Assembly: GCF_014697425.1 (NCBI RefSeq)
Contig: NZ_JACJRU010000017.1
Coordinates: 62,001-126,000 of the forward strand
DNA: 64,000 nt
Direction of reading: 5' to 3'
Source: Nostoc sp. FACHB-110
Lineage (GTDB): Bacteria > Cyanobacteriota > Cyanobacteriia > Cyanobacteriales > Nostocaceae
Both the position numbers and the translations under genes were made by a program. The notes below the pieces were generated by a model that made no database searches, was not told where the DNA came from, and saw nothing but the letters and a program-made list of their open reading frames with translations. This document shows positions 1 through 8,744 of the stretch, piece by piece (the first letter of the stretch is position 1; each line of letters begins with the position of its first letter).

Positions 1-548
1 GATGTCTCTTGATAAAATCCTTCTCTACCTCGCTTTTGACACCTTTCAACTAGTAAGCGCAGGTTAAGATGGCAGAATTTAGGCATATCATCCAAAAAGC
101 TTTCGGGGATAAATTCGTAACTCCCCTCTTCTAAGTTCAAAAATGACTCTAAAACTTCTAATGCTAATTGTTCTATCAATACCGCCGCTTCTATAGCACT
201 AATATATTTTTGATTAACTAACCAACAAATTGCTAAATAGTCTGGGTTGGGAATAGCTTGACTCCCAGCACCAGTTTCAAATATCGCTTTTAATTGGTCG
301 TCAATACCGTTGGGTAAAGTCGAAATTTGCTCACTCAAGCGATGCAAGTTTCTGTACAGCGGCTCAAACATTTTTTCTGAGTAGCACGCATAAATTAACT
401 TACCCTCATCTATATATATTGACCAAGCACCAGATGTGCTAAACACCTGTAAACAACCAGTCACAGATTTACTGGTGATTTTTTTCAGCAAAGACAATGG
501 CTGGATTTTTTGGAAAAATCTATATCTACTAATAGGAAGAGTTTTCAT
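1..548 (-). CDS. patA: PatA-type regulator, N-terminal part (runs off window start)
   Basis: Open from an ATG at 548 to the window edge (182 codons, no stop), starting MKTLPISRYRFFQKIQPLSL. The text matches the DUF4388-type N-terminal domain of PatA, which in Anabaena controls heterocyst spacing and carries a CheY-like receiver at its C-terminus; the receiver would lie outside this window. Typical stretches are GCLQVFSTSGAWSIYIDEGKLIYA, here seen at about residues 32-55, and PNPDYLAICWLVNQKYI in the middle. The location supports the name: in Anabaena PCC 7120 patA (all0521) lies just before pecB (alr0523), as here. PatA-like paralogues exist, so the symbol rests on sequence flavour plus synteny. 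Confidence 0.8.
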   Translation of the reverse strand, partial: MKTLPISRYRFFQKIQPLSLLKKITSKSVTGCLQVFSTSGAWSIYIDEGKLIYACYSEKMFEPLYRNLHRLSEQISTLPNGIDDQLKAIFETGAGSQAIPNPDYLAICWLVNQKYISAIEAAVLIEQLALEVLESFLNLEEGSYEFIPESFLDDMPKFCHLNLRLLVERCQKRGREGFYQET

Positions 549-1701
549 AGTAATAACTGTAAATATAACTAATTGACACGTCAAATAGGTGAATTACCTT
601 GTAGGAATTCACTGCACATTATTTTAGAGATACTGTTGAGCTAAATATAGCTGTCACATTTTAGTTCGTACAGAGATTCTTCACCCCCAACTCTAAATTA
701 GCCAATCTCTGATAAGCTATTAATCACCTAACTACATCTAACTGGGAATTACCAAACTAAGCTATGACTCAGTTGCAAAATAGCTTAGTTGGTCGAAATT
801 AGATAATATCCAAAAGCTGATTTTGCTGATGTAGCTTGCAATAATTTGGTCAATTTAACAATAACTCAAAATCTGCATTTAGAAGTATTGGCTTTAACCC
901 ATCAGTAGCAAATTTATCATTTATGTACTTATGGTATGACTGAAGATTTGAGATTTTCGGGCTTTAGAGTCTTAGTTTAAGTATATACTTACTGAAATTA
1001 GACTCATTGAATATCAAGTATATAAAACAACATAATATGTATTTTGTTCACAGTATACAGTTCTAAAATGGCTAGACAAAGAATCAGCTTCCACTTGTTA
1101 ATCAAGCTAATTGCTACACAGTCGGCGTTAGTTAATAATTGGACTGATAGACTGAGAACCTGATGTAGCCAAGCATTTAAAGGAATCGAATCTAATTGCT
1201 GCATACGCACTCAATAAAAATCAGTTTTGATTATCTATGACGATAAATATTTACCCTGAAAGATATCTCAATTCATAAATCAATGCTTATGGCAGAAATT
1301 AAACAATGTAATTGACCTAAACATAGTATCGAAATTTAGCTAACTAATAAATGCCAGTTGCGATACATTTAAAATCGATATTACACAAAATTCATACAAT
1401 CAGAGAAAAATATATTAGCTTTATGAGAAACAGATTGTAAAGTCATGAAGATAATTATCTATTAAAGATTTGAATTGACGGGAATTAAGCCAAATATCCG
1501 GACAATAGCCAGAAGTACAGTAATTAGCCATGATCTGAAAATCTGTAAAAAAGATAAACAAAAATCACAAGATAGACCTATCTTTGCAAGTAAATATTTT
1601 GACTAAAACCCTAATTCTAGTAGTACAAGGTAAGAAATTCTAGCTATTGAATTATTAAGCTAAAATTAACTATGCCAATTGTGTAATTTGGACTTACGCT
1701 C
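549..1701. other. Long non-coding gap, patA upstream region
   Basis: About 1.15 kb, AT-rich, lying between the divergent starts of patA and the Uma2 gene. I see no credible gene, RNA or terminator. A plus-strand frame at about 823-978 reads as protein-like text but is broken by a TAG, and a 68-codon minus-strand frame at 1004-1210 has no recognisable domain; both could be remnants of a lost gene or chance. The patA promoter must lie at the left end. Confidence 0.5.
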
Positions 1702-2439
1702 ATGGTGACTCAGCTACCTTCTTCTACTAAAAAAGAAATCATCTACCCGGAAACTGATGGACAGCCGATGGCAGAAAATACCAAACAGTATCGCTTGATT
1801 GTCACGATTCAAGGGGGACTCGATACTTTATTTCAAAATGAGCCAAATGTATTTGTCGCGGGTGATCTGTTTTGGTATCCTGTTGAGGGTGATAACCTCA
1901 CTCGCAGAGCGCCTGATGTGATGGTGGTGTTTGGTAGACCAAAAGGCGATCGCGGTTCGTATTTACAATGGCAAGAAGGTAACATTCCTCCACAAGTAGT
2001 GTTTGAAATTCTTTCCCCCAGCAACACTACCAAAGAAATGATTGCAAAATACAAATTCTACGATCGCTATGGGGTGGAAGAATACTATATATATGATCCA
2101 GATACTACAGAATTAAGCGGTTGGTTGCGTTCTGAAAATGAATTAGCCGAAATTCCGCAAATGATCAACTGGGTAAGTCCGCGTTTGGGTATTCGTTTTG
2201 AATTATCTGATGGTGAACTTCAAATTTATCGTCCCGATGGCCAGAAGTTTCTCACCTATTTAGAACTAGCACAACAACGCGAACAAGCACAAATAGCAGC
2301 TGAACAAGAACGTCAACGCGCTGAACAAGAACGCCAACGTGCTGAACAAGAACGTCAACGCGCTGAACAAGCCGAAACTCAACTAGCCGCACTCCGCAGT
2401 TTACTCCGTGAGCAGGGAATTAACCCTGATGAAGTGTGA
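1702..2439 (+). CDS. Uma2 family (DUF820) putative endonuclease with coiled-coil tail
   Basis: 245 residues. The central part has the Uma2 pattern of a PD-(D/E)XK-like fold: RAPDVMVVFG, then PPQVVFEILSPSN, then KYKFYDRYGVEEYYIYDP. This family is hugely expanded in cyanobacteria and its biological role is not established. The C-terminus (about residues 190-235) is a charged coiled coil made of the heptad EQERQRA, encoded by three 21-bp tandem copies at 2302-2364. The last codons GAA GTG TGA are the first copy of a GAAGTGT tandem array that continues past the gene, so the repeat supplies the stop codon. Confidence 0.85.
   Translation: MVTQLPSSTKKEIIYPETDGQPMAENTKQYRLIVTIQGGLDTLFQNEPNVFVAGDLFWYPVEGDNLTRRAPDVMVVFGRPKGDRGSYLQWQEGNIPPQVVFEILSPSNTTKEMIAKYKFYDRYGVEEYYIYDPDTTELSGWLRSENELAEIPQMINWVSPRLGIRFELSDGELQIYRPDGQKFLTYLELAQQREQAQIAAEQERQRAEQERQRAEQERQRAEQAETQLAALRSLLREQGINPDEV
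2302..2364 (+). repeat. Coding 21-bp tandem repeat, 3 copies (EQERQRA heptad)
   Basis: Three near-identical 21-bp units encode EQERQRA three times in the coiled-coil tail of the Uma2-family protein. Differences between copies are single silent changes (cgt/cgc), which indicates recent expansion. Confidence 0.85.
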
Positions 2440-2465
2440 AGTGTGAAGTGTGAAGTGTGAAGTGT
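2431..2465. repeat. Heptanucleotide tandem repeat GAAGTGT x5
   Basis: Five exact copies of GAAGTGT, a short tandemly repeated repetitive (STRR) element typical of heterocystous cyanobacteria. The first copy contributes the last two sense codons and, with the next base pair, the TGA stop of the Uma2-family gene. Confidence 0.9.
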
Positions 2466-2535
2466 GAAATTTAATTATTTATTTAGTTTTTAGTTGAAAT
2501 ACTTGAAATTCCCTACTCCCTACTCCCTATCCTCG

Positions 2536-3465
2536 ATGCAGACTGATATTAATTTAGAAGTTTTAGAAAATAGCGCACGTTTAGACCGTTATCTTGCACA
2601 AGAGTTATCAGATATTTCTCGTTCTCGCATTCAACAGTTAATCGAACAGGGTCATGTGCAAGTTAACGCTCAAGTCTGCACATCTAAGAAGGTGAATGTT
2701 AAAACAGGCGATCGCATTACTCTACAAATACCAGAAGCACAGCCCCTAGAGCTACAAGCCGAAGATATTCCCCTTGATATTCTTTACGAAGATGACCAAT
2801 TACTCATCCTCAATAAACCTGCTGGCTTAGTTGTCCATCCTGCACCAGGACATTATGATGGCACATTGGTAAATGCTTTATTGGCACACTGTCCAAATCT
2901 TCCTGGTATTGGGGGAGTCCAGCGTCCGGGAATTGTCCATCGATTGGATAAGGATACAACAGGAGCGATCGCGATCGCCAAAACTGATATTGCTTATCAA
3001 CACCTGCAAGCACAACTCCAAGCCAAAACTGCTCGCCGAGAATATCTTGGTGTAGTTTACGGTGCGCCAAAAACTGAAAGTGGGACGATAGATTTTCCTA
3101 TCGCTCGCCATCCTCAAGACCGCAAAAAAATGGCTGTCATCCCTGTAGAACAAGGTGGGCGCGTAGCTGTTACGCATTGGCGGATATTAGAACGCTTAGG
3201 AAATTACACATTAATTCACTTTCAATTAGAAACTGGACGCACTCATCAAATTCGCGTTCATAGTGCCAAAATTAATCATCCTATTGTTGGCGATCCTATT
3301 TATGGTTCTGGTCGTTCGGTAGGAGTAAATCTTCCTGGTCAAGCACTACACGCTTGGCGGCTCAAGTTGCAGCACCCTGTTTCCCAAGAGTGGATAGAAG
3401 TAACAGCACCACCACCGCCTACTTTGACAACTTTGTTAGAAGTTCTGCGCCGCCGAGTAGTTTGA
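2536..3465 (+). CDS. RluA/RluD family 23S rRNA pseudouridine synthase
   Basis: 309 residues from the ATG at 2536; a longer reading from a TTG at 2494 only adds low-complexity text from a CTCCCTA repeat, so I reject it. Residues about 15-75 form an S4 RNA-binding domain (RLDRYLAQELSDISRSRIQQLIEQG). The catalytic domain follows, with the signature RPGIVHRLDKDTTGAIAIAK holding the catalytic Asp, and later LETGRTHQIRVH and HPIVGDPIYG. The family isomerises uridine to pseudouridine in 23S rRNA; RluD is the closest type, but RluA and RluC paralogues cannot be excluded by eye. It is not linked functionally to the pec genes downstream. Confidence 0.85.
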   Translation: MQTDINLEVLENSARLDRYLAQELSDISRSRIQQLIEQGHVQVNAQVCTSKKVNVKTGDRITLQIPEAQPLELQAEDIPLDILYEDDQLLILNKPAGLVVHPAPGHYDGTLVNALLAHCPNLPGIGGVQRPGIVHRLDKDTTGAIAIAKTDIAYQHLQAQLQAKTARREYLGVVYGAPKTESGTIDFPIARHPQDRKKMAVIPVEQGGRVAVTHWRILERLGNYTLIHFQLETGRTHQIRVHSAKINHPIVGDPIYGSGRSVGVNLPGQALHAWRLKLQHPVSQEWIEVTAPPPPTLTTLLEVLRRRVV

Positions 3466-4388
3466 GTAGGGCAGTCAGGAAAACCTAGCCCCCTTCCCGC
3501 GCAGAATATAGCTGCTGATGAGGAGGTATCAGCCCTCAATAAACGATTTTTCGTCATTTCACCCTATTGTAGAGACGCAAAATTTTGCGTCTCTACTTTA
3601 ATATCTGGGAATATAAAGAATTTTGAGAGTTTGGTTGACTGAGCTTTACAAAAGCTTACATATCAATCATTTACCCAATATGACCTTAACTAGTAAAAAT
3701 ACTGCCTGAAAAGCTTGTAAAGAGAAAGTTATAAGCAAATTAAGAATAGATTCAGCTTTTAAAATTAAAACTATTTTTATCTATTTAAATAAAATCAAAC
3801 GTTGTGACATAAGTGACAGTATTTCGCTGAAAAAATTATTAACAAGCACTAACGCTACACAGCAATCAAAAACCAAATTTCAAAACTCAAAAAAGGTTTA
3901 ATTTCAATCTTTTGGTCAATTTTGAACAGTAGCTTGATTACTGCTGTGTTATACCACCTCCATCAGTCTTACTGTTAGAAGTACATGATATATAAGTTTT
4001 ATTTGTTACTAAACCTTAAAAAGCTGAATAAATATATGAAGTAAGGTTGCTAAAGATGTTCAATTGTAAAGCAAATATTTCCTGAGTATTAGCCAAAGCT
4101 TTGTAGAGCAACAGTTTATTTAAAAAGCTGTATGGAGTAACACTATTTTACAAAACTTAGGAATAAACGAACTCCACCCATATATAAAATACGAACAAGG
4201 TTTTAAAAGCAATTACAAAAACCAGCAAAATTAGCTGTTTTTTCAAATAGTTGATTGCGGCAAATTTGTGTTATTTCAAATTAGTATTTGGAATGGCAAA
4301 TGTGCCATGCGATAAATTTTGCTTGATAGATTAATTGCTATAAACTGGATAAATTTCTGTAATGAATGGCCTTGAGGAGGAATAAAAA
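3466..4388. other. Upstream region of the pec operon
   Basis: About 920 bp without a gene. It holds the palindrome at 3570-3595 near the 3' end of the pseudouridine synthase gene and otherwise AT-rich sequence. The pecB promoter must lie here. I looked for GTAN8TAC NtcA sites and saw none. The pecB ribosome site is very strong (GAGGAGGAA, 4376-4384). Confidence 0.5.
3570..3595. repeat. Perfect 26-bp palindrome (dispersed type)
   Basis: The arms TAGAGACGCAAAA and TTTTGCGTCTCTA are perfectly complementary with no loop. It lies about 100 bp after the pseudouridine synthase stop codon and may act as a transcript end. Similar TAGAGACG palindromes are common dispersed elements in Nostoc genomes. 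Confidence 0.7.
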
Positions 4389-4907
4389 ATGCTCGACGCT
4401 TTTTCTAAAGTAGTTGAACAAGCCGATAAAAAAGGTTCATATCTCAGTGGTGATGAAATCAATGCTTTAACAGCAATGGTGGGTGATAGCAATAAGCGGT
4501 TAGATATCGTTAACAGACTAACCAGTAATGCTTCCTCCATAGTGGCTAATGCTTATCGTGATTTAGTTGCTGAACGTCCACAAATTTTTAATCCTGGTGG
4601 TGCTTGTTTCCACCATCGTAATCAAGCAGCTTGTATTCGTGACTTAGGATTTATTCTGCGTTATGTCACCTATTCTGTATTAGCTGGTGATGCTAGTGTC
4701 ATGGACGATCGCTGCTTAAATGGTCTACGTGAAACCTACAATGCTCTGGGTACTCCTGGCGATGCTGTAGCTTCAGGTATTCAAAAAATGAAGGACGCTG
4801 CGATTGGAATTGCTAATAATCCCAATGGTATTACCAAAGGTGATTGTAGCCAACTAATCGCTGAATTATCCAGCTATTTTGAACGCGCTGCTAGTGCTGT
4901 TGCTTAA
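4389..4907 (+). CDS. pecB: Phycoerythrocyanin beta subunit
   Basis: 172 residues, the normal length. A phycobiliprotein beta chain of the short-wavelength rod antenna at the periphery of the phycobilisome. Bilin-binding cysteines are seen at Cys82 (QAACIRDLGF) and Cys153 (TKGDCSQL); in the family both carry phycocyanobilin. Assigned to PEC and not phycocyanin because it opens the operon that contains pecC, pecE and pecF, and because it differs clearly from the CpcB copy at 8745. First gene of pecBACEF, preceded by a strong GAGGAGGAA ribosome site. Confidence 0.93.
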   Translation: MLDAFSKVVEQADKKGSYLSGDEINALTAMVGDSNKRLDIVNRLTSNASSIVANAYRDLVAERPQIFNPGGACFHHRNQAACIRDLGFILRYVTYSVLAGDASVMDDRCLNGLRETYNALGTPGDAVASGIQKMKDAAIGIANNPNGITKGDCSQLIAELSSYFERAASAVA

Positions 4908-4981
4908 TAAATTTTTGCTGCAAACTTTTCTCAAACTGGTTGTTAGTAATTAGTTAGAAAATCGAGGAGATTAGGAGAATT

Positions 4982-5470
4982 ATGAAAACACCTTTAACTG
5001 AAGCGATCGCAGCTGCTGATTTGCGCGGTTCTTATCTCAGCAATACCGAAATGCAAGCAGTATTCGGTCGTTTCAACCGCGCTCGTGCAGGTTTAGACGC
5101 TGCTAAAGCATTTACCAATAATGGTAAAAAATGGGCAGAAGCAGCTGCTAATCATGTTTATCAAAAATTCCCCTACACCACTCAAATGAGTGGCCCTCAA
5201 TATGCGTCTACACCTGAAGGCAAATCTAAATGTGTACGCGATATTGACCACTATCTTCGTACCATCAGCTATTGCTGTGTTGTTGGTGGAACAGGGCCTT
5301 TAGATGAATATGTAGTTACTGGTTTAAGCGAACTCAATAGTGCCTTGGGTTTATCTCCTAGCTGGTATGTAGCTGCTCTCGAATTCGTGCGTGACAATCA
5401 TGGTTTAACAGGTGATGCTGCTGGCGAAGCTAACATCTATCTAAACTATGCAATTAACGCCCTAAGCTAA
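4982..5470 (+). CDS. pecA: Phycoerythrocyanin alpha subunit
   Basis: 162 residues. Cys84 in KSKCVRDIDHYLR is the single bilin site; in PEC it carries phycoviolobilin, made from phycocyanobilin by the PecE/PecF lyase-isomerase encoded two genes downstream. The pair CC in TISYCCVVGG is a feature not shared with the CpcA copy at 9345. It pairs with PecB into trimers and hexamers. Ribosome site GGAGATTAGGAGA just before the ATG. Followed by a large hairpin (5482-5565). Confidence 0.93.
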   Translation: MKTPLTEAIAAADLRGSYLSNTEMQAVFGRFNRARAGLDAAKAFTNNGKKWAEAAANHVYQKFPYTTQMSGPQYASTPEGKSKCVRDIDHYLRTISYCCVVGGTGPLDEYVVTGLSELNSALGLSPSWYVAALEFVRDNHGLTGDAAGEANIYLNYAINALS

Positions 5471-5481
5471 TACAAACTTTA

Positions 5482-5565
5482 TGGGTCTTTGGAAATAGAT
5501 AGTTGCCCAAAAAGTAGGAAATTTTTCTACTTTGATAGCAGCAATTATCTACTGCTAAAGACCCA
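5482..5565 (+). promoter_or_regulatory. Intercistronic stem-loop between pecA and pecC
   Basis: Nested inverted repeats: outer arms TGGGTCTTT (5482-5490) and AAAGACCCA (5557-5565), middle arms AGATAGTTGC (5497-5506) and GCAATTATCT (5541-5550, one G-U pair), inner hairpin AAAGTAG (5511-5517) and CTACTTT (5527-5533). It probably acts as a partial terminator or 3' stabiliser that makes pecBA mRNA more abundant than the linker and lyase mRNA. A hairpin sits in the same place in the cpc operon. Confidence 0.6.
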
Positions 5566-5607
5566 AATTTATTGCTAACAAAAATTAAAGAAGGAGCGAT
5601 TGTCAAA

Positions 5608-6444
5608 ATGAGTAATTCAGTCGCAGAACGGCTAGCCATTAGAGATGAAATTGGCACTAAAGTAGAGCTACGCCAAAATTGGAGTGAAGACGAATTACAA
5701 AAGGTATTTCGGGCTGCTTATCAACAAATTTTTGGTCGTCAAGGAGTCTATGCTAGCCAAAAGTTTATTAGTGCCGAAGCTTTATTGCGGAATGGCAAAA
5801 TTAGCGTGCGGCAATTTGTTGAAACTTTAGCTAAATCTGATTTTTACAAAGAATGCTTTTTTTATAGCAACTCCCAAGTGCGTTTGATTGAATTAAATTA
5901 TAAGCACTTATTGGGACGCGCCCCTTACGATCAATCAGAGATTGCTTATCATGTAGATTTATATGCTGCTCGTGGTTACGATGCAGATATTGAATCTTAC
6001 ATTTACAGCACGGAATATGAAAATGCTTTTGGCAATTCTGTCGTACCTTATCATCGCGGATTCCAATCAATTCCGGGTATGAAAACCGTAGGTTTTAACC
6101 GCATATGTGAGCTTTATCGCGGTTCTGGTAACAGTGATAATGCTCAGATGGGGCGGAAAAATTCTCGCCTGCGGACGAAAGTATCATTGAATTTGCCTAA
6201 TGGAATTTTGCCCCCAACTTCCGCAGGTACAGCTTTTGTTTCAGCCGCACCAACTTTAATTAGTGCAGCTAAACGAGGAGACAGCCGGATGTTTGTTATT
6301 GAAGCGATCGCTGGCACAATTGGTTCTAAAGCATCAGTGCGCCGCAGCCGTCAAACTTACACCGTACCTTACGAGCGCCTCTCAGCTACTTATCAAGAAA
6401 TTCACAAGCGTGGCGGTAAAATCATCAACATTTCGCAAGTGTAA
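5608..6444 (+). CDS. pecC: Phycoerythrocyanin-associated rod linker
   Basis: 278 residues from the ATG at 5608, which has an AAGGAG site 11 bases upstream; the frame stays open to a TTG at 5572, but 278 residues is the usual PecC length. Residues about 20-160 are the phycobilisome linker domain (FRAAYQQIFGR, LRNGKISVRQFVETLAKSD, LIELNYKHLLGRAPYDQSE). A CpcD-like C-terminal domain follows at about 230-278 (MFVIEAIAG ... TYTVPYERLS). It attaches PEC hexamers to the rod. It is clearly a paralogue of CpcC at 9990. Confidence 0.92.
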   Translation: MSNSVAERLAIRDEIGTKVELRQNWSEDELQKVFRAAYQQIFGRQGVYASQKFISAEALLRNGKISVRQFVETLAKSDFYKECFFYSNSQVRLIELNYKHLLGRAPYDQSEIAYHVDLYAARGYDADIESYIYSTEYENAFGNSVVPYHRGFQSIPGMKTVGFNRICELYRGSGNSDNAQMGRKNSRLRTKVSLNLPNGILPPTSAGTAFVSAAPTLISAAKRGDSRMFVIEAIAGTIGSKASVRRSRQTYTVPYERLSATYQEIHKRGGKIINISQV

Positions 6445-6470
6445 TAAGTGCTGAGTAATTTTAATTGAGA

Positions 6471-6543
6471 CAGGGTGTGAGGGTGTAGGGGTATAGGGTA
6501 TAAAAAATCCCTACACCCCTACACTCTTAGTTCCTTACACCCT
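6471..6543. repeat. Imperfect hairpin repeat, G-rich/C-rich arms
   Basis: The arm GGTGTAGGGGTATAGGG is followed by TCCCTACACCCCTACAC and further CTTACACCC, forming a long imperfect hairpin in the pecC-pecE gap. Relatives of the same GGGTGTAGGGG / CCCCTACACCC type are seen at about 20286-20345, 31261-31312 and 61209-61310. Confidence 0.6.
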
Positions 6544-6551
6544 TTTGATAA

Positions 6552-7325
6552 ATGACTATTACTAACTCTGTCGAACCCATTCTTTCACCAGAAAGCGCGA
6601 TTTCAGCATTATCTAGTGAGGATAATCAAATTCGCTATTATGCTGCTTGGTGGTTAGGTAAACATCAAGTGCAAGCTGGCTGTATGGCATTGTGCGATGC
6701 TTTGTTTGATGAACGTTATCGCATTCCTGGTGGTGGTTATCCGCTACGTCGTCAAGCTGCGCGTGCTTTAGGACAATTGAAAAATCCTCAAGCTGTACCA
6801 GTGTTAATAAAAACGTTAGAGTGTAACGAGGATTTGCGTTTAAAAGAAGCTGCGATCGCAGCATTAGCCGCCATTGGTAACAAACAAGCTGTGATTCCTT
6901 TGCTCAATCTTTTACAAAATGGTCAAGAACAGCCCTATGAAGCTTTAATTGAAGCTTTAGCCACACTCCAAGTTTGGTCAGCACAAGCGCAAATTGAACC
7001 GTTTCTCAAACATCCATCAGAAAGGGTGCAATGTGCGGCGGCGCGATATATGTATCTTTTAACTCAACAACCCCAATACATCGAACGTATCGTTAAAAAC
7101 CTCAACCACGAAAATATGTATTTACGTTGGGCCGCAGTTTTTGACTTAGGAGCAGTTGGTCATCAACAAGCAATCCAAGCAATCTTAACAGCCCAAGTTC
7201 CTAATAGTTTGAAATTGCTCAATCTCAAGCGTATTTTAGAAACACTTCTAGAAAGTAATAATTATGAACAATCAACATCTTTGTTACTTTTTCAAGCAAT
7301 TGATGATTTACTAATTCAGCTTTAA
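6552..7325 (+). CDS. pecE: Phycoviolobilin lyase-isomerase subunit PecE
   Basis: 257 residues, an alpha-helical HEAT-like repeat protein of the CpcE/PecE family. The family motif YYAAWWLGKHQ stands at about residues 29-39, which is needed in PecE for bilin handling. With PecF it attaches phycocyanobilin to Cys84 of PecA and isomerises it to phycoviolobilin. Closely related to CpcE at 11166. Position after pecC and before pecF matches other pec operons. Confidence 0.92.
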   Translation: MTITNSVEPILSPESAISALSSEDNQIRYYAAWWLGKHQVQAGCMALCDALFDERYRIPGGGYPLRRQAARALGQLKNPQAVPVLIKTLECNEDLRLKEAAIAALAAIGNKQAVIPLLNLLQNGQEQPYEALIEALATLQVWSAQAQIEPFLKHPSERVQCAAARYMYLLTQQPQYIERIVKNLNHENMYLRWAAVFDLGAVGHQQAIQAILTAQVPNSLKLLNLKRILETLLESNNYEQSTSLLLFQAIDDLLIQL

Positions 7326-7580
7326 AATTCAAAATTTATTTTCGAGATTGGCGATAGTCAGTAAAAAGTAAAAAAAAATCCATATATAAAAAATCCTAAA
7401 CTTTCTTGTGTAGTGGGTGTCCTCTCCCGCCCTATAATTTAGGCTGGCAGTATGCCAAACCCAAAAGATGGATGATTTATTTATGGGAAATTCTCATGCT
7501 CTTTTTACTTTTGCCTTTTACTTTTTTACTTCTATCACCAGTTATTTTTGCCGTGCAATTTTTCTTTAGTGAGCAAAACC

Positions 7581-8195
7581 ATGAATGAGCAATTAATTTC
7601 GCAAATTAATCAGGCTGCAACACCAGAAGAAGCAATCACCGCGATTAACGCCATGACTGTTGGCAATAATCCCAAAATCGACGTTATCAATGCTGTAATT
7701 ACAGCTTTAAGTCATCATCATCCCAGGGTGAGAAATGCGGCGGTAGAAGCTTTAGTCAAGTTGGGAAATTGCACAGTAAAACCCTTAATTGCCGCTTATG
7801 AATCTTCTGGCGATCAAGGATTACAAGCGCATATTATTCATGCTTTGGCTCAAATTGGTTCATCTGCAGCGTTGGATTTATTAGCGGAAGTTGTCGGTAC
7901 AACAGTAGCCAACCATTGCCAAGGAAATGTGCGCCGCATCGCTGCACGCGGATTAGGGAAAATTGCCAATAGTTGTGATGATGCTGAAGTTATTCGCAGA
8001 ATTCAAGAAAAGTTGATTTGGGCTTTACTCACCCCAGAAGATTGGGGACTACGTTATGCGGCGGCGGTGTCTTTGCAAAAAATAGCTACACCTGAAGCGA
8101 AGACCGCTTTAGAAAATGCGATCGCACAGGAAACCGACATCGTAGTGCGATCGCGCGTAAATTTGGCTTTGGCTCCACTAACTCTGGACGGTTGA
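7581..8195 (+). CDS. pecF: Phycoviolobilin lyase-isomerase subunit PecF
   Basis: 204 residues from the ATG at 7581; the frame is also open from a GTG at 7548 but that stretch is repeat-derived. HEAT-like repeats are visible (HHPRVRNAAVEALVKLG, RIAARGLGKIA). The motif NHCQGN, encoded at 7911-7928, is the PecF-specific isomerase motif that separates it from the plain lyase subunit CpcF. The gap from pecE is 255 bp, long for this operon, and contains low-complexity CTTTTAC repeats. Confidence 0.9.
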   Translation: MNEQLISQINQAATPEEAITAINAMTVGNNPKIDVINAVITALSHHHPRVRNAAVEALVKLGNCTVKPLIAAYESSGDQGLQAHIIHALAQIGSSAALDLLAEVVGTTVANHCQGNVRRIAARGLGKIANSCDDAEVIRRIQEKLIWALLTPEDWGLRYAAAVSLQKIATPEAKTALENAIAQETDIVVRSRVNLALAPLTLDG

Positions 8196-8744
8196 CCCTA
8201 AACCAAGCACTCACACAAATGTTGCGAAATATTTATTTTATGTTTCTTCACAATAACCATCAGGACATAAAATCGGATGAAAAACGGCAATGCCTTGCTC
8301 TGTAAGGATTTGAAAAATATTAAGAAAATCTAAAATCATCCAGATTTGCTGATATTTTTTTTAAATATGAAGTTATGTAACAAAAAAAAAGAGTTTTTCT
8401 CAGGTAAAGCCCTTGTATGTAAAGGATTTGAGCGGCTTCTTATTTCTGCAACTTATTTATTCATAATTTGTAACAAATAAAGGATCTATAGCGTTGTATA
8501 AACATAAGCTGGAGGGGTAAATAACAGACAGAACATAAACAAGGCAATCAATTCGTAAAGTTCGCTGGTTTCTCATAAATCTCACCCTGGTTCTCATAAT
8601 TTTCCTCATGAAGTCACAGGTGAATCTGAGAGCAGCAAAACTACAAATCGGTACTTGGTCTGTTAGATTCCATCCCAAATTGATAAAACATTACCAGTTT
8701 TAATCGAGACATCTCTCAACTAAGGAATTAGGAGATTAGAGTCC
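8196..8744. other. cpc operon upstream region
   Basis: About 550 bp between pecF and cpcB with no gene. It must carry the strong cpcB promoter and leader. No convincing terminator for pec and no GTAN8TAC site was seen. The cpcB ribosome site is AGGAGATTAG just before the ATG at 8745. Confidence 0.5.

Noticed and set aside
1004..1210. 68-codon minus-strand frame in the patA upstream gap
   Set aside because: No recognisable domain, no ribosome site, AT-rich; could be a decayed fragment but not a supported gene.
2431..2465. Short direct repeats considered as a CRISPR array
   Set aside because: Units are 7 bp and contiguous without spacers; the same holds for all other arrays in the window.
3990..4170. 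Possible NtcA sites upstream of pecB
   Set aside because: The GTA...TAC pairs seen here have spacings other than 8 bp.
7406..7588. 60-codon frame between pecE and pecF
   Set aside because: Its protein is a direct translation of CTTTTAC low-complexity repeats and it overlaps the pecF start.
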